This document shows positions 24,676 to 36,821 of a stretch of DNA of 64,000 bases, piece by piece (within the stretch, counting starts at the first letter, position 1; each line of letters starts with the position of its first letter). The stretch spans positions 3,472,001 to 3,536,000 of the forward strand of contig OX337229.1 of the NCBI GenBank assembly GCA_946965045.2, given 5' to 3'. The notes below the pieces were generated by a model that worked only from the letters and a program-made list of their open reading frames with translations, had not been told where the DNA came from and did no database searches. The DNA comes from Epithemia pelagica. Lineage: Eukaryota > Bacillariophyta > Bacillariophyceae > Surirellales > Surirellaceae. The translations under genes were made by a program, and so were the position numbers.

Positions 24676-26967
24676 ATGAAGTTCTCCGCTGTTGCTCTTC
24701 TCGCCGCCTGCTATGGTGCCAGTGTGGACGCGTTCGCCACCACCCAGCTCAAGGGCTTCGGTGTTCAGGTGCGTCATATTAGTTTGGGAATTCGACGATG
24801 TTTCGACGTTGTGAGCGCATCGAACAGTTTTGAGAATTGTTTTACTTCTGAAGGATGCTATTCCCAAATGTAGCCTGTAAATGTGCCATTGAATCTTACA
24901 TGTGTCGTTTCGTCTATTCCTCTATGAAAGGCTTCTGCCTTGAAGATGAGCACTGCCGTCGAAACCGATCAGATGGCCGCTCTTGCCACAGCTGCCAAGG
25001 AAGCACGTGGTCTTGCGATGGACTCAATTGCCGCTGCTCACTCAGGTCACATGGGTCTCCCCCTTGGTTGCGCTGAGATTGGATCTGTCCTTTTCGGCTC
25101 CCAAATGTCCTACCACGCCGCTGACCCACAGTGGGTCAACCGTGACCGCTTCATCCTTTCTGCCGGTCATGGTTCCATGTTCATCTACTCCTGGCTCAAC
25201 CTTGCCGGATACGATCTTCCAATGGACGAAGTCAAGAACTTCCGTCAACACCACTCCATGACGCCTGGTCACCCTGAATTCCCCAGTTCCGAACATAACA
25301 CGCCAGGAATTGAATGCACCACTGGTCCCCTCGGACAGGGTATCTCGAACGCGGTTGGTTTCGCCGCCTCTGAGAAAATGGCCGCTGCCATCTACAACAC
25401 CGATGACCACAAGATCTTTGATCACCACATCTTCGCTCTTGCCGGTGACGGTTGCATCCAAGAAGGTGTTTCGTCTGAGGCTGCCTGCTTCGCCGCCCAC
25501 GAGAAGCTCGACAACCTCATCGTCATGTACGACGCCAACGAAGTCACTCTTGACAAGATGGCTGAATACACGCAGTCCGAAGATGTGATTGCCCGTTACA
25601 ATGCCTATGGCTGGGAAACATACGAGATCGACGGACATGACCTTGCCGCTGTCGAAGAAACCATTGCCAAGGCCAAGGCTAGCAACAATGGCAAGCCCAA
25701 GTTCATCAAGTGCAACACCATCATTGGTAAGGGAATGGAAGAGACCGAAGGTACCAACGCTGCCCATGGAGAAGCCGGTGTTCCCTACGTCGACAAGGCT
25801 AAGGCCAACATTGGTCTCCCAGAAGGAGAGAAGTGGTTCGTTTCCGAAGAAACCCGTGAATTCTTCAAGGGTGTCCAAGAAAAGAACAAGGCTGTTTACG
25901 ACGAATGGCAAGCCACTTTCTCTGCCTGGTCTGAGGCCAACCCCGAACTCGCCAAGCAACTTGATGACGCTGTCAACGACAATGTTATGTCCTCTGAGGA
26001 AATGATTGGTGCTATTCCCGAGATGAAGTCTGGTGCTGAAGCCACCCGTGTCTCTGGAAACAAGGTTATCCAAGAAATCTCCAAACTTGTTCCCCACTAC
26101 GTTTCTGGATCTGCTGATCTTCACGGATCTACCCGAAATTACATCAATGACGGTGGAAACTTCGGTGCTGGCCTTGACAAGACTTACTCTGGAAAGAACT
26201 TGTATTTCGGTATCCGTGAACACGCCATGGGATCGATCATGAATGGATTTGCTTACCACGGATTGTTCAAGATCTCTGGATCTACTTTCTTGGTCTTCGT
26301 TGACTACTTGCGTGCCACTGTTCGTGTTGCTTCGCTCTCTGAACTCAACCGCGTCTCTTACATCCTTACCCACGACTCTATCGGTGTTGGTGAGGACGGA
26401 CCTACACATCAACCCGTTGAGACTGTTTCTGGTCTCCGTGTCATCCCCAACTTGGATGTCTACCGCCCAAGTGATGCTGAGGAAACTGTCGCCGCCATGG
26501 TTCACTCTGTTACCCGTGAGGATGGACCCACTGCTCTCATCTTCTCTCGCCAAAACATTGCCCAAAACGATGATATGGACTTTATGGCCCGTCGTGAAGG
26601 TGCCCTCAAGGGAGCCTATGTTGCCAAGGAAGAAACCGCTGATTTGGACCTCATCATCATGGCAACTGGATCTGAAGTTCCTCATGCACTTGAAGCCGCC
26701 AAGGACTTGCCTGGAGCCCGTGTTGTTTCTATGCCCTGTATGGAAGTGTTCGAGCGCCAGAGTGATGAATACAAGGAATCTGTTCTTCCTTCGTCATGCA
26801 CAAAGCGTATCGCCATGGAAGCGGGTGTTTCTGGCCTTTGGTACAAGTACGCTAGCAAGGTTGTCGGTGTTGACCGATTCGGTTTCTCTGCCCCAGGTGA
26901 CATTGTCATGAAGGAACTCGGCATGACAGCAGAAAACCTCGCCACCGAAATTGCCTCCATGAGCTAA
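24676..26967 (+). CDS. TKT: Transketolase, plastid-targeted (2 exons)
   Basis: Exons are 24676..24768 and 24931..26967, with a 162-nt intron; 709 residues. The first exon encodes only the targeting region: [20 protein letters not shown] gives a signal peptide with an A|F junction at which diatom plastid transit peptides begin. The mature enzyme has the thiamine-diphosphate region ([14 protein letters not shown]), [16 protein letters not shown], and the pyrimidine-domain signature [13 protein letters not shown]. It moves two-carbon ketol units between sugar phosphates in the Calvin cycle and pentose-phosphate pathway. Codon use is strongly C-ending, unlike its neighbours, consistent with high expression. 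Confidence 0.96.
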
Positions 26968-27068
26968 ATTGACAAATAGAACTTTAGTAAATCACATGTG
27001 ACTGTAAACCACTCTAACCCACTACAAATTATTTGTATGAGACGATTCTACCTTGACATATTAAATTA
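26968..27068. other. Convergent 3' interval
   Basis: 101 bp between the transketolase stop and the S26 peptidase stop. AT-rich, with no feature seen beyond presumed polyadenylation sequence. Confidence 0.3.
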
Positions 27069-28138
27069 TTATGTCTGGCTTGATGAGTTCTCGGTGACGC
27101 GGAATATCTTGTGTTGTTGCAGGGTCCTTTCGTCAAGAGGAACTGGTTGTGGTCGCTTCCGTTTAGGCATGGCAAGTCGTCCAAGTGGCCACAACCTTGC
27201 AACAATGATACTTCGGACCCAACTTTGAGGGATGGGACCGTACTGGCGAGAATCCAAGCCCATTCCGGGACAGTCGGCTTCAAGCCAAACGTGTCCCTCA
27301 GGAACCACCTCTGTGCGCAACTCATTTCTATGGTCAATTCCACTCCGTCGCCATTCTTCCGTTTCACGAAATCGATTCAATGACAGCTCAAACAGTGGAT
27401 GCGATTCATCTGGCCACACTCTGCCCAGATTGATTGGGTCCTGAGAGGTAAATATCTGTCGGAGGATTTAGCGCAATGAAAATGAAATCCATGGCGGATC
27501 CAAGGAAGCTACATGATTTGAGTCCTCGCACCTACCTTCACATACTGACCGTAGGATGCAACGGTATCACCTGGAAGTCCAATGACGCGTTTACAGGCAA
27601 CATGGTCCCGTTGTTCAGGTGGCGAAAATCCAACAATGTCACCTTTCCGAAAGACTGTGCCTCCGAATAAGTTGCGTATCCGCCAAAGATACAAGACCCA
27701 CGTTGAACAAGCCCACCAAACTTCCGATCCATCCACAGCTATTGTGGGGATCATACTAGGCCCCGAGAATCGAACAGCATGGAAGGGTCGAGTCTGATCC
27801 CAGGACAGAAACCCGAATAGAACTAAAGCGAAGGGAAGGCGCTGGAGTAGAGAATGGGCATGTTCTCTGGAGTACGGGTGTCCGTTTTTGCGGTAAAAAA
27901 GCGGAGTGACAAATCTTTGGGATAGGTCTGATACTGTTCGTGGCGATTCATCAAGGCCTTGTTTGTCTTGTGAGTCCAAGGTATCTTTCAGTTCCTTCTT
28001 CTCAGTTTTGTTGGACTGTCGGAAATTACGACGATGTCGGCTCTTGAAAGCATACGACTCTGTTCTTTTGTATCCGAAGTGGCGGATCGTTGTAGATTGC
28101 CTCCATCGAGGGGATCGAAATGCTAAAGCACATTGCAT
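27069..28138 (-). CDS. Mitochondrial inner membrane protease-like signal peptidase (S26), 2 exons
   Basis: Exons are 28138..27536 and 27440..27069, with a 95-nt intron; 324 residues. The catalytic Ser128 lies in SGPSMIPTI and the general-base Lys183 in ACKRVIGLPGD, the box B and D motifs of type I signal peptidases. Box E-like sequence DSRQYGPIP follows in exon 2. A hydrophobic segment (LPFALVLFGFLSW, about residues 101-113) precedes the catalytic Ser. The Arg-rich, acid-poor N-terminus suggests mitochondrial import, and the spacing and DSRQYGPI motif fit IMP1/IMP2 proteases, which mature intermembrane-space proteins. A plastid peptidase is the alternative. The last 30 residues are Lys/Arg/Pro-rich and unusual. 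Confidence 0.82.
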
Positions 28139-28409
28139 AATTCCTGTAAGGCAGGACTTTTCTTGTTAAAGTCGTTTTGAACCTCAAACCAGTGTCAAAC
28201 GCCTCTCACTCTCATGGTTTCCATTGATGAGCGAAAAGATCTGATGTGGAATTCTTGAGTCAGTCGCTGATATGAATGAACGTTTTTTGAGAAACACAAA
28301 ATGAAAAAAAAAGGATGTGTGGGGCAAAATCAGAAAATGTGGATAAAATGCCAGTATCCGTACAAAGACCGGCACGAATAGATTTGTGCAACCCCAAGTT
28401 TGATCGACA
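28139..28409. promoter_or_regulatory. Divergent promoter interval, S26 peptidase / TM9SF
   Basis: 271 bp between two divergent start codons; it must carry both promoters. It includes an A-rich run at 28297-28312. No motif was recognised. Confidence 0.35.
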
Positions 28410-30635
28410 ATGATGAGCTTTGCGAAACAACGCCTTTATCTCCTTCAAATTCTTTCTTTACTTTGTCTCCATCGTGGCACAAATGCGTACTACTTACCTG
28501 GAGCAAATCCAACATCATTCAGAGAGGATGATCTGTAAGTCACTGAAAGAGAGTAAACAAAAACGACAGAATCCTTCCTTACATCTAGCATGTACTAAAA
28601 CGTTGACAGAGTGAAACTGAAAGTGAACAAGCTGACTTCGACTAAGTCATTGCTTCCGAAAGAGTATTACCACCTGCCTTTTTGCAAGCCTGAAGGAGGA
28701 AAAGCCCAGGAGGATCATGAAAACTTTGGCGAATTGCTTCAGGGCGATCGGATTGAGTCTTCTCCCTATCGATTGAATTTCAAAAAGGACTTGTATTGCG
28801 AACAACTTTGTTTAAGCAACTTGGGACGAGGTGAGCGCAAAGGGTCTGTGCCTAACAAGATGGTATCTGCTATCCATGAAAACTATCAGTCCAACTGGAT
28901 TGTTGATAGACTGGGTTCCGCTAGTGTAACGGCGGCCTCAGGACAAGAAGAACTGGAATTTTCTCATGGATTTCCGATTGGCTTCGTCAGCAACGTTGAC
29001 AAGAAAGCTTACGTCAATAACCATGTAAGTATCAGGCGACGAAGCTCATCTAATACATTCAAGCCTCATTTTATGCATGGCTTACTACTGAACAGGTCAA
29101 CATCAGAATTGAGTACCACCGTGTGGACGGGAAGGAAGACGAATACAACATTGTCTTCTTTTCCGTAGAGCCTCTTAGTGTCAAGCACAACTTTGAGCCG
29201 ATCGACAAAGAAAAAGCAACTGCCGGCAATGTCGCCACCTTCATCAACCCAATCGAATCTTGTAACCGTGGTTCATCCGAGAAAACACATACTGATTATT
29301 CCATGGTAGAAACACGGGATCCTCAAGAAGCAGCGGGTAAAGTGCTATTCACATATGTATGTCATCCTATTCCCTCTTTGTATTTGTATTCAGCTCTGTT
29401 GGGAATTGAATCTCAACTGCTTCATTCTTTGACTTCAGGATGTCATATGGGAGGAAAACGAAAACCTCATCTGGGCCCACCGTTGGGACCTCTACCTCAA
29501 AATGGACCGAACGGCAGAGGGAGATAACCGATGGCTATCAATTGGACGAAAAATGATTATTGTCTTTGTGCTTTCGGCGATGGTTGCAGCGATATTGACA
29601 AGAAACCTTCGGCGGGACATTAGCAAATACAACAGGGTTCCAGTGACCGATGAAGAACGAGCCGAAGCCTTGGAAGAATATGGCTGGAAACTCGTTCATG
29701 GTGATGTTTTTAGACCGCCTGTAACCGCGCCGATGATGTTGGCTGTATTTGCTGGAACAGGGGCCCAGCTGCTTGCCATGTTGTTCCCGACTATTTTCTT
29801 TGCCGGTCTTGGATTTATGAGTCCCTCTCGTCGCGGTCATCTCCTGATGGCACAGCTCCTTTTGTTCGTAATCGCCGGTGGAGTTTCAGGCTACGTGTCT
29901 GCACGATTCTACAAGACATTCAAGGGCAAGAGTTGGTATATGAACACTGTCATGACGGCATTGCTCTTCCCGGGTTTGGTGTTTGCAATTTTTTTCGTGA
30001 TTGATATCGTTGCTGTTTCGGAAGAGTCATCGGACGCAGTGCCGTTCGGAACAATTGCTTTTCTCTTATTCCTTTGGCTCTGCTTGGCAACGCCGCTGGT
30101 TTTCTTCGGGGCGTACGTCGGGTATACGCGGGATGCCTTCGAGTTTCCTGTTGGAACCAGCGGAATCCCGCGACAGATCCCAGATCAGCCATTTTTTATG
30201 TGGCTACCATGCACTGTGGTTATCTGTGGAATTGTTCCCTACGGCTCCTGTATCATGGAACTCCATCAAATCATGGATTCAATGTGGGAGGAAAAATACT
30301 ACTATGTGTTCGGGTTTCTGTTTGTTGTTTTCTGTATTTTGCTTATCACATCTGCTGAAATCACTGTCCTGTTCTGTTACTTTCAGCTCTGTAGTGAGGA
30401 TCACCACTGGTGGTGGCGGTCCTTTGCAAATGGAGGGGGCTCGGCGCTTTGGCTCATTCTCTATGGTGTTCATTACTTCCGATCACTACATACGAACAGC
30501 TTTGCTGCTTACGTCCTTTACTTCGGATACATGGCGGTTGGGTGTATTGGACTTTTCTTAACCACGGGTTTCGTCGGATTGTATACGTCCTTGTGGTTCA
30601 ACAAAACGATTTTTGGATCCATCAAGATTGACTAA
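28410..30635 (+). CDS. Transmembrane 9 superfamily (EMP70) protein, 4 exons
   Basis: Exons are 28410..28534, 28610..29024, 29096..29356 and 29439..30635, with introns of 75, 71 and 82 nt; 665 residues. A signal peptide is followed by AYYLPGANPTSF, the conserved start of mature TM9SF proteins, then VNKLTSTKSLLPKEYYHLPF, GDRIESSPYRL and the exon-4 segment ENLIWAHRWDLYLKM. Nine hydrophobic helices fill the C-terminal half. The protein ends SIKID, matching the KxD/E Golgi-retention signal known for plant EMP70 proteins. These proteins act in Golgi/endosomal sorting of membrane cargo. All junctions keep frame and rebuild family sequence. Confidence 0.94.
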
Positions 30636-30918
30636 GTGCTTCAACAATGGAAACATACACTGGATTTAACTGTTGGCCGAGAAACGTGAAGAATTGTATC
30701 ACGCGGATAACTTTGAACTTCTGAACAGAAATAATAAATAATGACTTCATGATCGTCCATAACAGTTTCGCATTACATACATTTTGTCAAGTACTCTTGT
30801 TGACTACCTCTCTAGGAGATGCAATGTGAGGAAACGAACGAACCTAGGGGTGAGAGTGAGGATGGATAGCAAAGTCGTCAAGATGATATGAATCCTATTA
30901 TGAATATATGAACAAAAA
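30636..30918. other. TM9SF 3' flank
   Basis: 283 bp, AT-rich, between the TM9SF stop and the left 86-bp inverted repeat. No feature was seen apart from probable 3' UTR. Confidence 0.3.
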
Positions 30919-31004
30919 CCCTCGGTATCAGTGTCCACTGCTTAGCTGTTTTTTGTCTGTGCCACCTTCACAGGTTCCCAGGTGGACACAGACAGCATTT
31001 TTCG

Positions 31005-31665
31005 TTTTTCGTCTGTCTGTCTGTCCATTAAAATTCCTCAGGGTTGAAGCAAGGCCAGCGTGCAAATGACAGTTGACGGTTGTCCTCGCCGGGTCACCAC
31101 GATTCAAATTTGGGCATCCATCATCATCTCGACACCTGTCACAAAAACCCAAAACCGAGCCAAATGCTTGACCATGACGTGGGTGAGTACTTATCTTGTT
31201 GTCTCTTTTCCCTTTTTCTCACGCATCACTGCTGCAGCTGTCTTTCCTATTGTTCTTGCATGATCCTTTACTTTTGTCTCATTTCGTACGAGTAGATGAC
31301 AAGCCGCCAGATGTCAACTGGAATATCTTTTCCTTGCCGTAATTGTTTGTTGTTTGATTGTTTTTTGGCTACTGTCATATGCTCTATAGGATAGATTATT
31401 CTCTCTCGTCTCTCATCATAGCGTCATTCTCAATCATTTCTCAACGATGTTGTTTTTGCATCAAATAGATGGGAAGCCATCTTGCCACACCCTACTGACC
31501 AATTATCATATCCTACCTAGGTAGGTAGTCGACACAGAGTGCTCAAAGTGAGCGGTACAAGCTTGTGAGAGCTGTTCTGTTGTGTTTTCATAGCGAAACT
31601 GAGGGTCATCGTCGTGCTCACAACAAAGAACAAAGCTGCAACGAATTCACAAGGCTCAAAAGTCT
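31005..31665. other. Left non-coding part of the TIR element
   Basis: 661 bp with a GTCT tetranucleotide run (31010-31024) and the palindrome CCTACCTAGGTAGG at 31512-31525. No coding region was supported. Confidence 0.4.
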
Positions 31666-31670
31666 CATGG

Positions 31671-31837
31671 TGAAAGGAGGGTTTGGTTTGTAAAATTATG
31701 ACTAGTAATCGGTTTAAACTCGGTAGGTCCTAATACGTAAGTGGAAATAGGTGAGGGTACGTCATTCGATTGCGACGCTGGCCTTGAACCTATGGATCGT
31801 CCCTTTGGAGTCTCCATTAGGTCGCACTGTCCTTTCA
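31671..31837 (-). repeat. 3' LTR of the copia element
   Basis: 167 bp, matching the other LTR with no visible difference. The adjoining sequence 31838-31851, read on the minus strand, is purine-rich (CCTCTGAGAGGGAG), fitting a polypurine tract. Confidence 0.95.
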
Positions 31838-31916
31838 CTCCCTCTCAGAGGAGCAATCGGATGAGAGATAACATGTAATGAGATGGATTGTGGGATGAAA
31901 TGAAATGGTGAAGGCC

Positions 31917-34900
31917 TTACCAACCACAAAGGAGCTTCCGGATGTGCTCGAAAGTGGTTTGGGTCAATCCTTTGGTTAAAATATCCGCGCGTTGTTCCGT
32001 CGTTGCCACTTTGACAACGGTTAGGCGCTCGTTTAGATGGGATCGGAACCAATGGGTTTTCACGGCATAATATTTTGATCTGGGCGTGATTCGACCTGGT
32101 TCCATATTTGCAAGGGTTAACGCTCCAGCGTTGTCTTCCCATACGGTAGTCTTGAATGTTGTGGTGTAGTCGTCACTTAATCCCACTCCTTTTGCGACAT
32201 GGGTCAGGAGTTCTCGTAGGGGAAGGACCGACTTCAAAGCTTCGCTTAGCGCGTTGTATTCGGCTTCCATTGTACTCAGGGCAATGGATGTTTGGAGTTT
32301 GCTCGTCCATATGACTGGGCAATTTGCAATGCATATAGCGTAGCCTGTACGGCTCTTGACACTGGTAGGGTCATTCTTTTCTTCGTACGGCCATAATCCG
32401 GCAAAGTCTGCATCGACGTAGCAGTCGACGTCGAGTTCTTGGCTCGGCTTCAAGATCAATCCTTGGTCTTGGGTGTGTTTCAGATACTGTCCAATCTTCT
32501 CGACTGCTCGTTCGTGTGAACGCTTCGGGTTGTGGACGAACCGGGCACATTGGCTCACGGCATACGTTAAATCAGGGCGACTGTGCGCATGAAGGTAATG
32601 GAGCATCCCGATCACGCTAGCGTAATTGTAGCGGCCTTGTGGGGGATCTCCTTCTTTGTCTTCTACAAGGGGCTTTGATAATGCAGGTGTACAGCTGCGT
32701 TCCAAGTCACCAACTTGTAGGGCTTCCAATATACGTTTGATCAGACCTTGTTGGGTCAGTTTGATAGTTCCTTGGGTATTGTCTCGTTCAATGTGAACGC
32801 CCAAGAATCCTGCTACGCTGTCTTCAACGTCGAGTTCAGCGTGTTCTTCTTTCTTTAATCGTTCGAGCACCTCGTCGATATATTCCCGCTTTGGACTGTA
32901 AAAGAGTGTGTCGTCCACGTACACTACCGCAATGACCTTGTCCGAAATAAATAGGCAGGGATCAACGGATTCTTGAGACACAAAGCCCACTCTTTCTAAC
33001 TGACCCTTGAAGTGTTGGAAGAAGTTCCGTGGGGCCTGTTTGAGTCCGTACAGAGAACGATTCAATTTGAGTACTCGTCCATCTTGGCCGAATCCTCTTG
33101 GCATCTCGACGTAGACACCGCTCTTCTGTCGCTCTTCTCGAGTCATCGAGTCCCACTTGGGATCACGATCAATTGGGGCGTGAAGGAACGCCGCGGTATA
33201 GTCTACCTGCACCGTTGCAAGGTTCAATATAATGGACAGGATAAGCATTAGGCGTACCGTTGTCCAATTGACCACAGGGGCAAAAGTATCAAAGAAATCA
33301 ATCCCTTCGACTTGATAGTCACCTCGTGCACAAAACCGTGCTTTGAGTTTCTTCACTGAGCCGTCGGGGTATCGCTTCCGTTTGAACGCCCATGTAGATG
33401 GGATCACGTTCATCCATGGTTGCCGTTCCACCACTGTCCAGGCCTTCATTAGTCGGTAAAGGGTGTCGATTTCCTTTTTACAAGCTTCCATGAAGCCTGC
33501 GGCATCTGGTCCGCTCATGGCTTCATTCCAACGAGGGTTATCCGCTGCGTCCGCTTTTGTTACTAGCATCATAGGGTGCATAGCTTCCACCGTGTTCGTC
33601 AGGTAGTCCGTGTTGAGTGCCAGTAGACGGTTCATTAAGGTTGAGGTTGATGATCGTAACTCATTCACGGTTGAGGTCCAATCGAGTCCTGCCAGGAATG
33701 CATCGTTGGCCGAGTCACGTTTCACCTTTTGCTTGGAATAGGAGTCGCGGTTGAAGCATGCGAGTGATGCCCACCGTGATTGCGAGAAGCTGGCATACTT
33801 GGGATTTGGCTTGCGCTGTCGCTTCCCACGACCAAAAGTCATCTCGTCTGGCGGTTGTAGGTGCTGTGATCGCCGTTCTCTTTCTTGCTCTCTTCTCACA
33901 GATTCTTCCTCATCCGCATCGAAGATCACAACTTCGTCGGCTGAGTCCATCGTCGTGTTGTTGTCGCCGTTGCCGTCCCATACTCCATCCATTTGCCAAT
34001 GGGGCAGTTCGTTGTTGTCGTTTGGATCGTCTTGTTCGTTCGCATCGTTGTGTTCGTTGTGCTCTGGCGCGTTGGGGTCCATTTGGTCCAAGGGAAAGTG
34101 AGGGGGAAAAAGAGCATCAGCAGGAACATCCACATCCACGTCCACACCGTCTCCCTCTGGAACCAAAGGTGCCGGAGCTCCCTCTGGAGGCAAGGGCGGT
34201 GCGGGAGGCAAAGCAGGAGGCAAGGGTAAAGCATTTACCCTTTCGGCGTCGTTCCGTTGGCGCTGGAGGGCATCCAGCTCATCGTCCGTCATCCAATCAT
34301 GATGTAGGGGCGGAGGAACGGGTTCATCGGCATAGTCGCCATCATCCAGCCGCTCTAGGCCACTGGCAACGAGTTGGTCCCAAAAGGACCCATGGAACAC
34401 ATCGGGTTGGAGGGCTCCTCCAGTCTCGGCATTAGGCACGCTAGTGAACAAGTCGTCGTAGACGACGTGATATTGGGGACTCACGTATCCCGTAGCAATG
34501 TTGAGAATCAGGCCCACGGTGCTTGAATGGGAGGGTGAGACGCCCAAGTACTGACCACGACGAGCACGAGGGGCCCATTTAGGCAATTTCTTGCCATCTT
34601 GAAGGGCAGGGTCTAGGACATAGACCGGACAACCCCAAACGTGACTGCGGTGCAAGTGATGTAAGGTAGGGAACGTCGTTCCAGTAAAAACTTCCAATGG
34701 GGCAATGTGTGTTAATCGCTTTGGGAGATGATTCCAAAGCCACACTGCATGTTGTAGGGCAAACGGCCAAAGGCTTAAATCGTGGGCATGTTCCGGCCAA
34801 TGTAGCACGGCATGCAGCATCATCGTACGGGCCCAGGACGTTACGGTGCGAATACTGCGCTCGGCAACACCATTCTGGTGATGTGCCCCAACTCCGGAGA

Positions 34901-36821
34901 ACGACATAGTCTGACCGGCCTCTTTAATCGCAGCAACAAAGTCCTTGTTCCCAAACGGCTTGTTATCGGCTAGATATGATTTGATTGTTATGCCCTGTTC
35001 TTGGGCGAACTGTTCGAACTGCAGTTTGGCTTGGAGAGTCTCACCGGTATTGAGAGACACCTGGTGGACACAGTAGATAAGCCCTGAGGCATGATCTACG
35101 AAAAGAGTACCGCCCGTGAATTGATCCTTTTTCGGTTCTCTGCCACGGGTGTTCGGTAGACGACCAGTCAAAGGAGATTGATACTGGTCAATGCTGACAC
35201 AGTCACCGGGTTTGACGTTGTCTGACTTCGTGACCATGTGACGATTCTCTTTGGTTCCCGTGTGCTGTGTGTTAGCACCACGGCGACGTTGTTTCCCGAG
35301 TCGACATGCAGTACAATGCAAGTTGTCAATTGGACACGACGACGTTTGGTTTTCACGCGTATGCAGGACGCGACGTCGTTCCGTCCGCGGATTCCGACAC
35401 AACTCTTGGATCCATGTAAAATTAGCATGGCCCAATTTCCAGTGCCATTTAAGCAGCTCACGTTGTGCTGCGGTAATGTTCTGATTGGCTTCATCTGCCA
35501 CGGACAGAAACGCCTTCGACTCGTCCAACTCCATCACGTCCTCGAAAGACAACCCCATTTGAACCTGGTGGCTTGTGAGCATCAATGGCAGGTTGCTCTG
35601 CCCATTGAACGGAAACTCGAGGTCACTTCCATCATGGAGGATCAATTTACAGCGGTTGTGGTTAACCAACAATTCACCGGACGATCGTTCTTGAAAATAC
35701 GATTGTGGACTAAAGAGGCGAATTTATGCGGCTGGCACATAATAGGCCTTGGTACGGATGGTGCGGGTGACACCAAACACGTCTCGTATCGTCCATCTGG
35801 CCATGCCGACACCAACAACGGTGGTTGAACTCGACAACCCATTCAATTCCGTTGTGTCGCAAGGCTTGATCGGTCCGTCAAAGTCTTCCAGTTTCGGGGT
35901 CAAGGACGAGGAGGCACCTGTATCGATCACGACGGGCAAATCTGCCTCCTTGGATGAGTTGAGATACACTGACATTCGATGGTGTAGTGTCTCTTGATGA
36001 TATTCGTCGTCTCCCGATAACTTGGCAGCGGCAATCATAGCATTTTGCATCTTGACGGCCATAACCTTCTTCTTCTGTTGGAATAGACTAGGTCCGAGTT
36101 GCCGCAACGCGAAGTATTGCGCTAGCGGATCAGGAGGTTTTCGCTTCGATGGACATGCGATTGCTTCCACTAGCTCATCCATCGTGCCAAAGTAGGAAGA
36201 AAGTCGTCCCTTCGGTAGCTTCCATCGGTCAGGACCGATTAGCGATTCTTGTTGGCTTGGGATCGTCCATGATCCCGGGAGATAAACGCCATGGTCGCTG
36301 GTATCGTATTCAGCGTCGTTTGTTTGCTTTTCGCGGCGAGAAGATCCCTTGGGCCTTGTTGATCGTTGAGGCTTAAGTCGACGTCGGCGTTGAGGCAGAC
36401 GGGTTAAGGTATAGGGCGTCCGTCCACGATCGACGGTACCAGCCCATGTAACGGTCGTGTTGGTCACGGTGTGAAACATCATGAGGGCAGTAGTAAACCG
36501 ACGCCGGGCGATGTGCGTCTTGGTCTTGTAGCGACAGCGGACTTGCACGGGCAAATTAGGGAAGGCAAAAAGGTGACGCCAACCCAGTCCTCCCTCTCGC
36601 GAGCAGGACGCAACGGACAAGAACAAGATCAAGATCAAAAGGGGGACGAAGTAAAAAGAAAGATTTATCCAGGCACACAGGGTGCGGAAGGAACACAAAA
36701 AAACCACTAAGGCAGGCAACAACCAACCAAAGGGCAAGGGAGCCCAGGTATCCCTCCTGGGATCGGTAGATTGGAAGAAAGGGTGGCCTGTACCGACAAA
36801 GAGAAGTCGGCGGCCACACCA
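31917..36821 (-). CDS. Copia pol: protease, integrase, reverse transcriptase, RNase H, with an in-frame UAA
   Basis: The frame is open from just after the gag stop (36821) to 31917 except for one TAA at 35724-35726. Protease: VVIDTGASSS, upstream of the TAA. After it come the pre-integrase zinc motif (WHWKLGHANF, CTACRLGKQ), the integrase core (Asp in SIDQYQSP, Asp in SYLADNKPF, Glu in HHQNGVAERSIRT), the RT (QVDYTAAFLHAP, LNRSLYGLKQAPRNFF and the YVDD active site) and RNase H (SRTGYA, TMEAEYNAL). The TAA falls between protease and integrase, where family members read through continuously. It is either a recent nonsense mutation or a readthrough site. Confidence 0.93.

Noticed and set aside
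25042-26685. A 547-codon open frame antisense to transketolase
   Set aside because: It mirrors the sense gene's strongly biased third positions and has no homology-like motif; the sense protein is unambiguous.
28138-28410. A separate small gene in the gap between the S26 peptidase and TM9SF
   Set aside because: Frames here are short and overlap the two promoters; the plus-strand coding sequence is accounted for by TM9SF exon 1 from 28410.
33758-34435. Plus-strand frame of 225 codons within copia pol
   Set aside because: It is antisense to the Pro/Asp-rich spacer between integrase and RT and shows no own motif.
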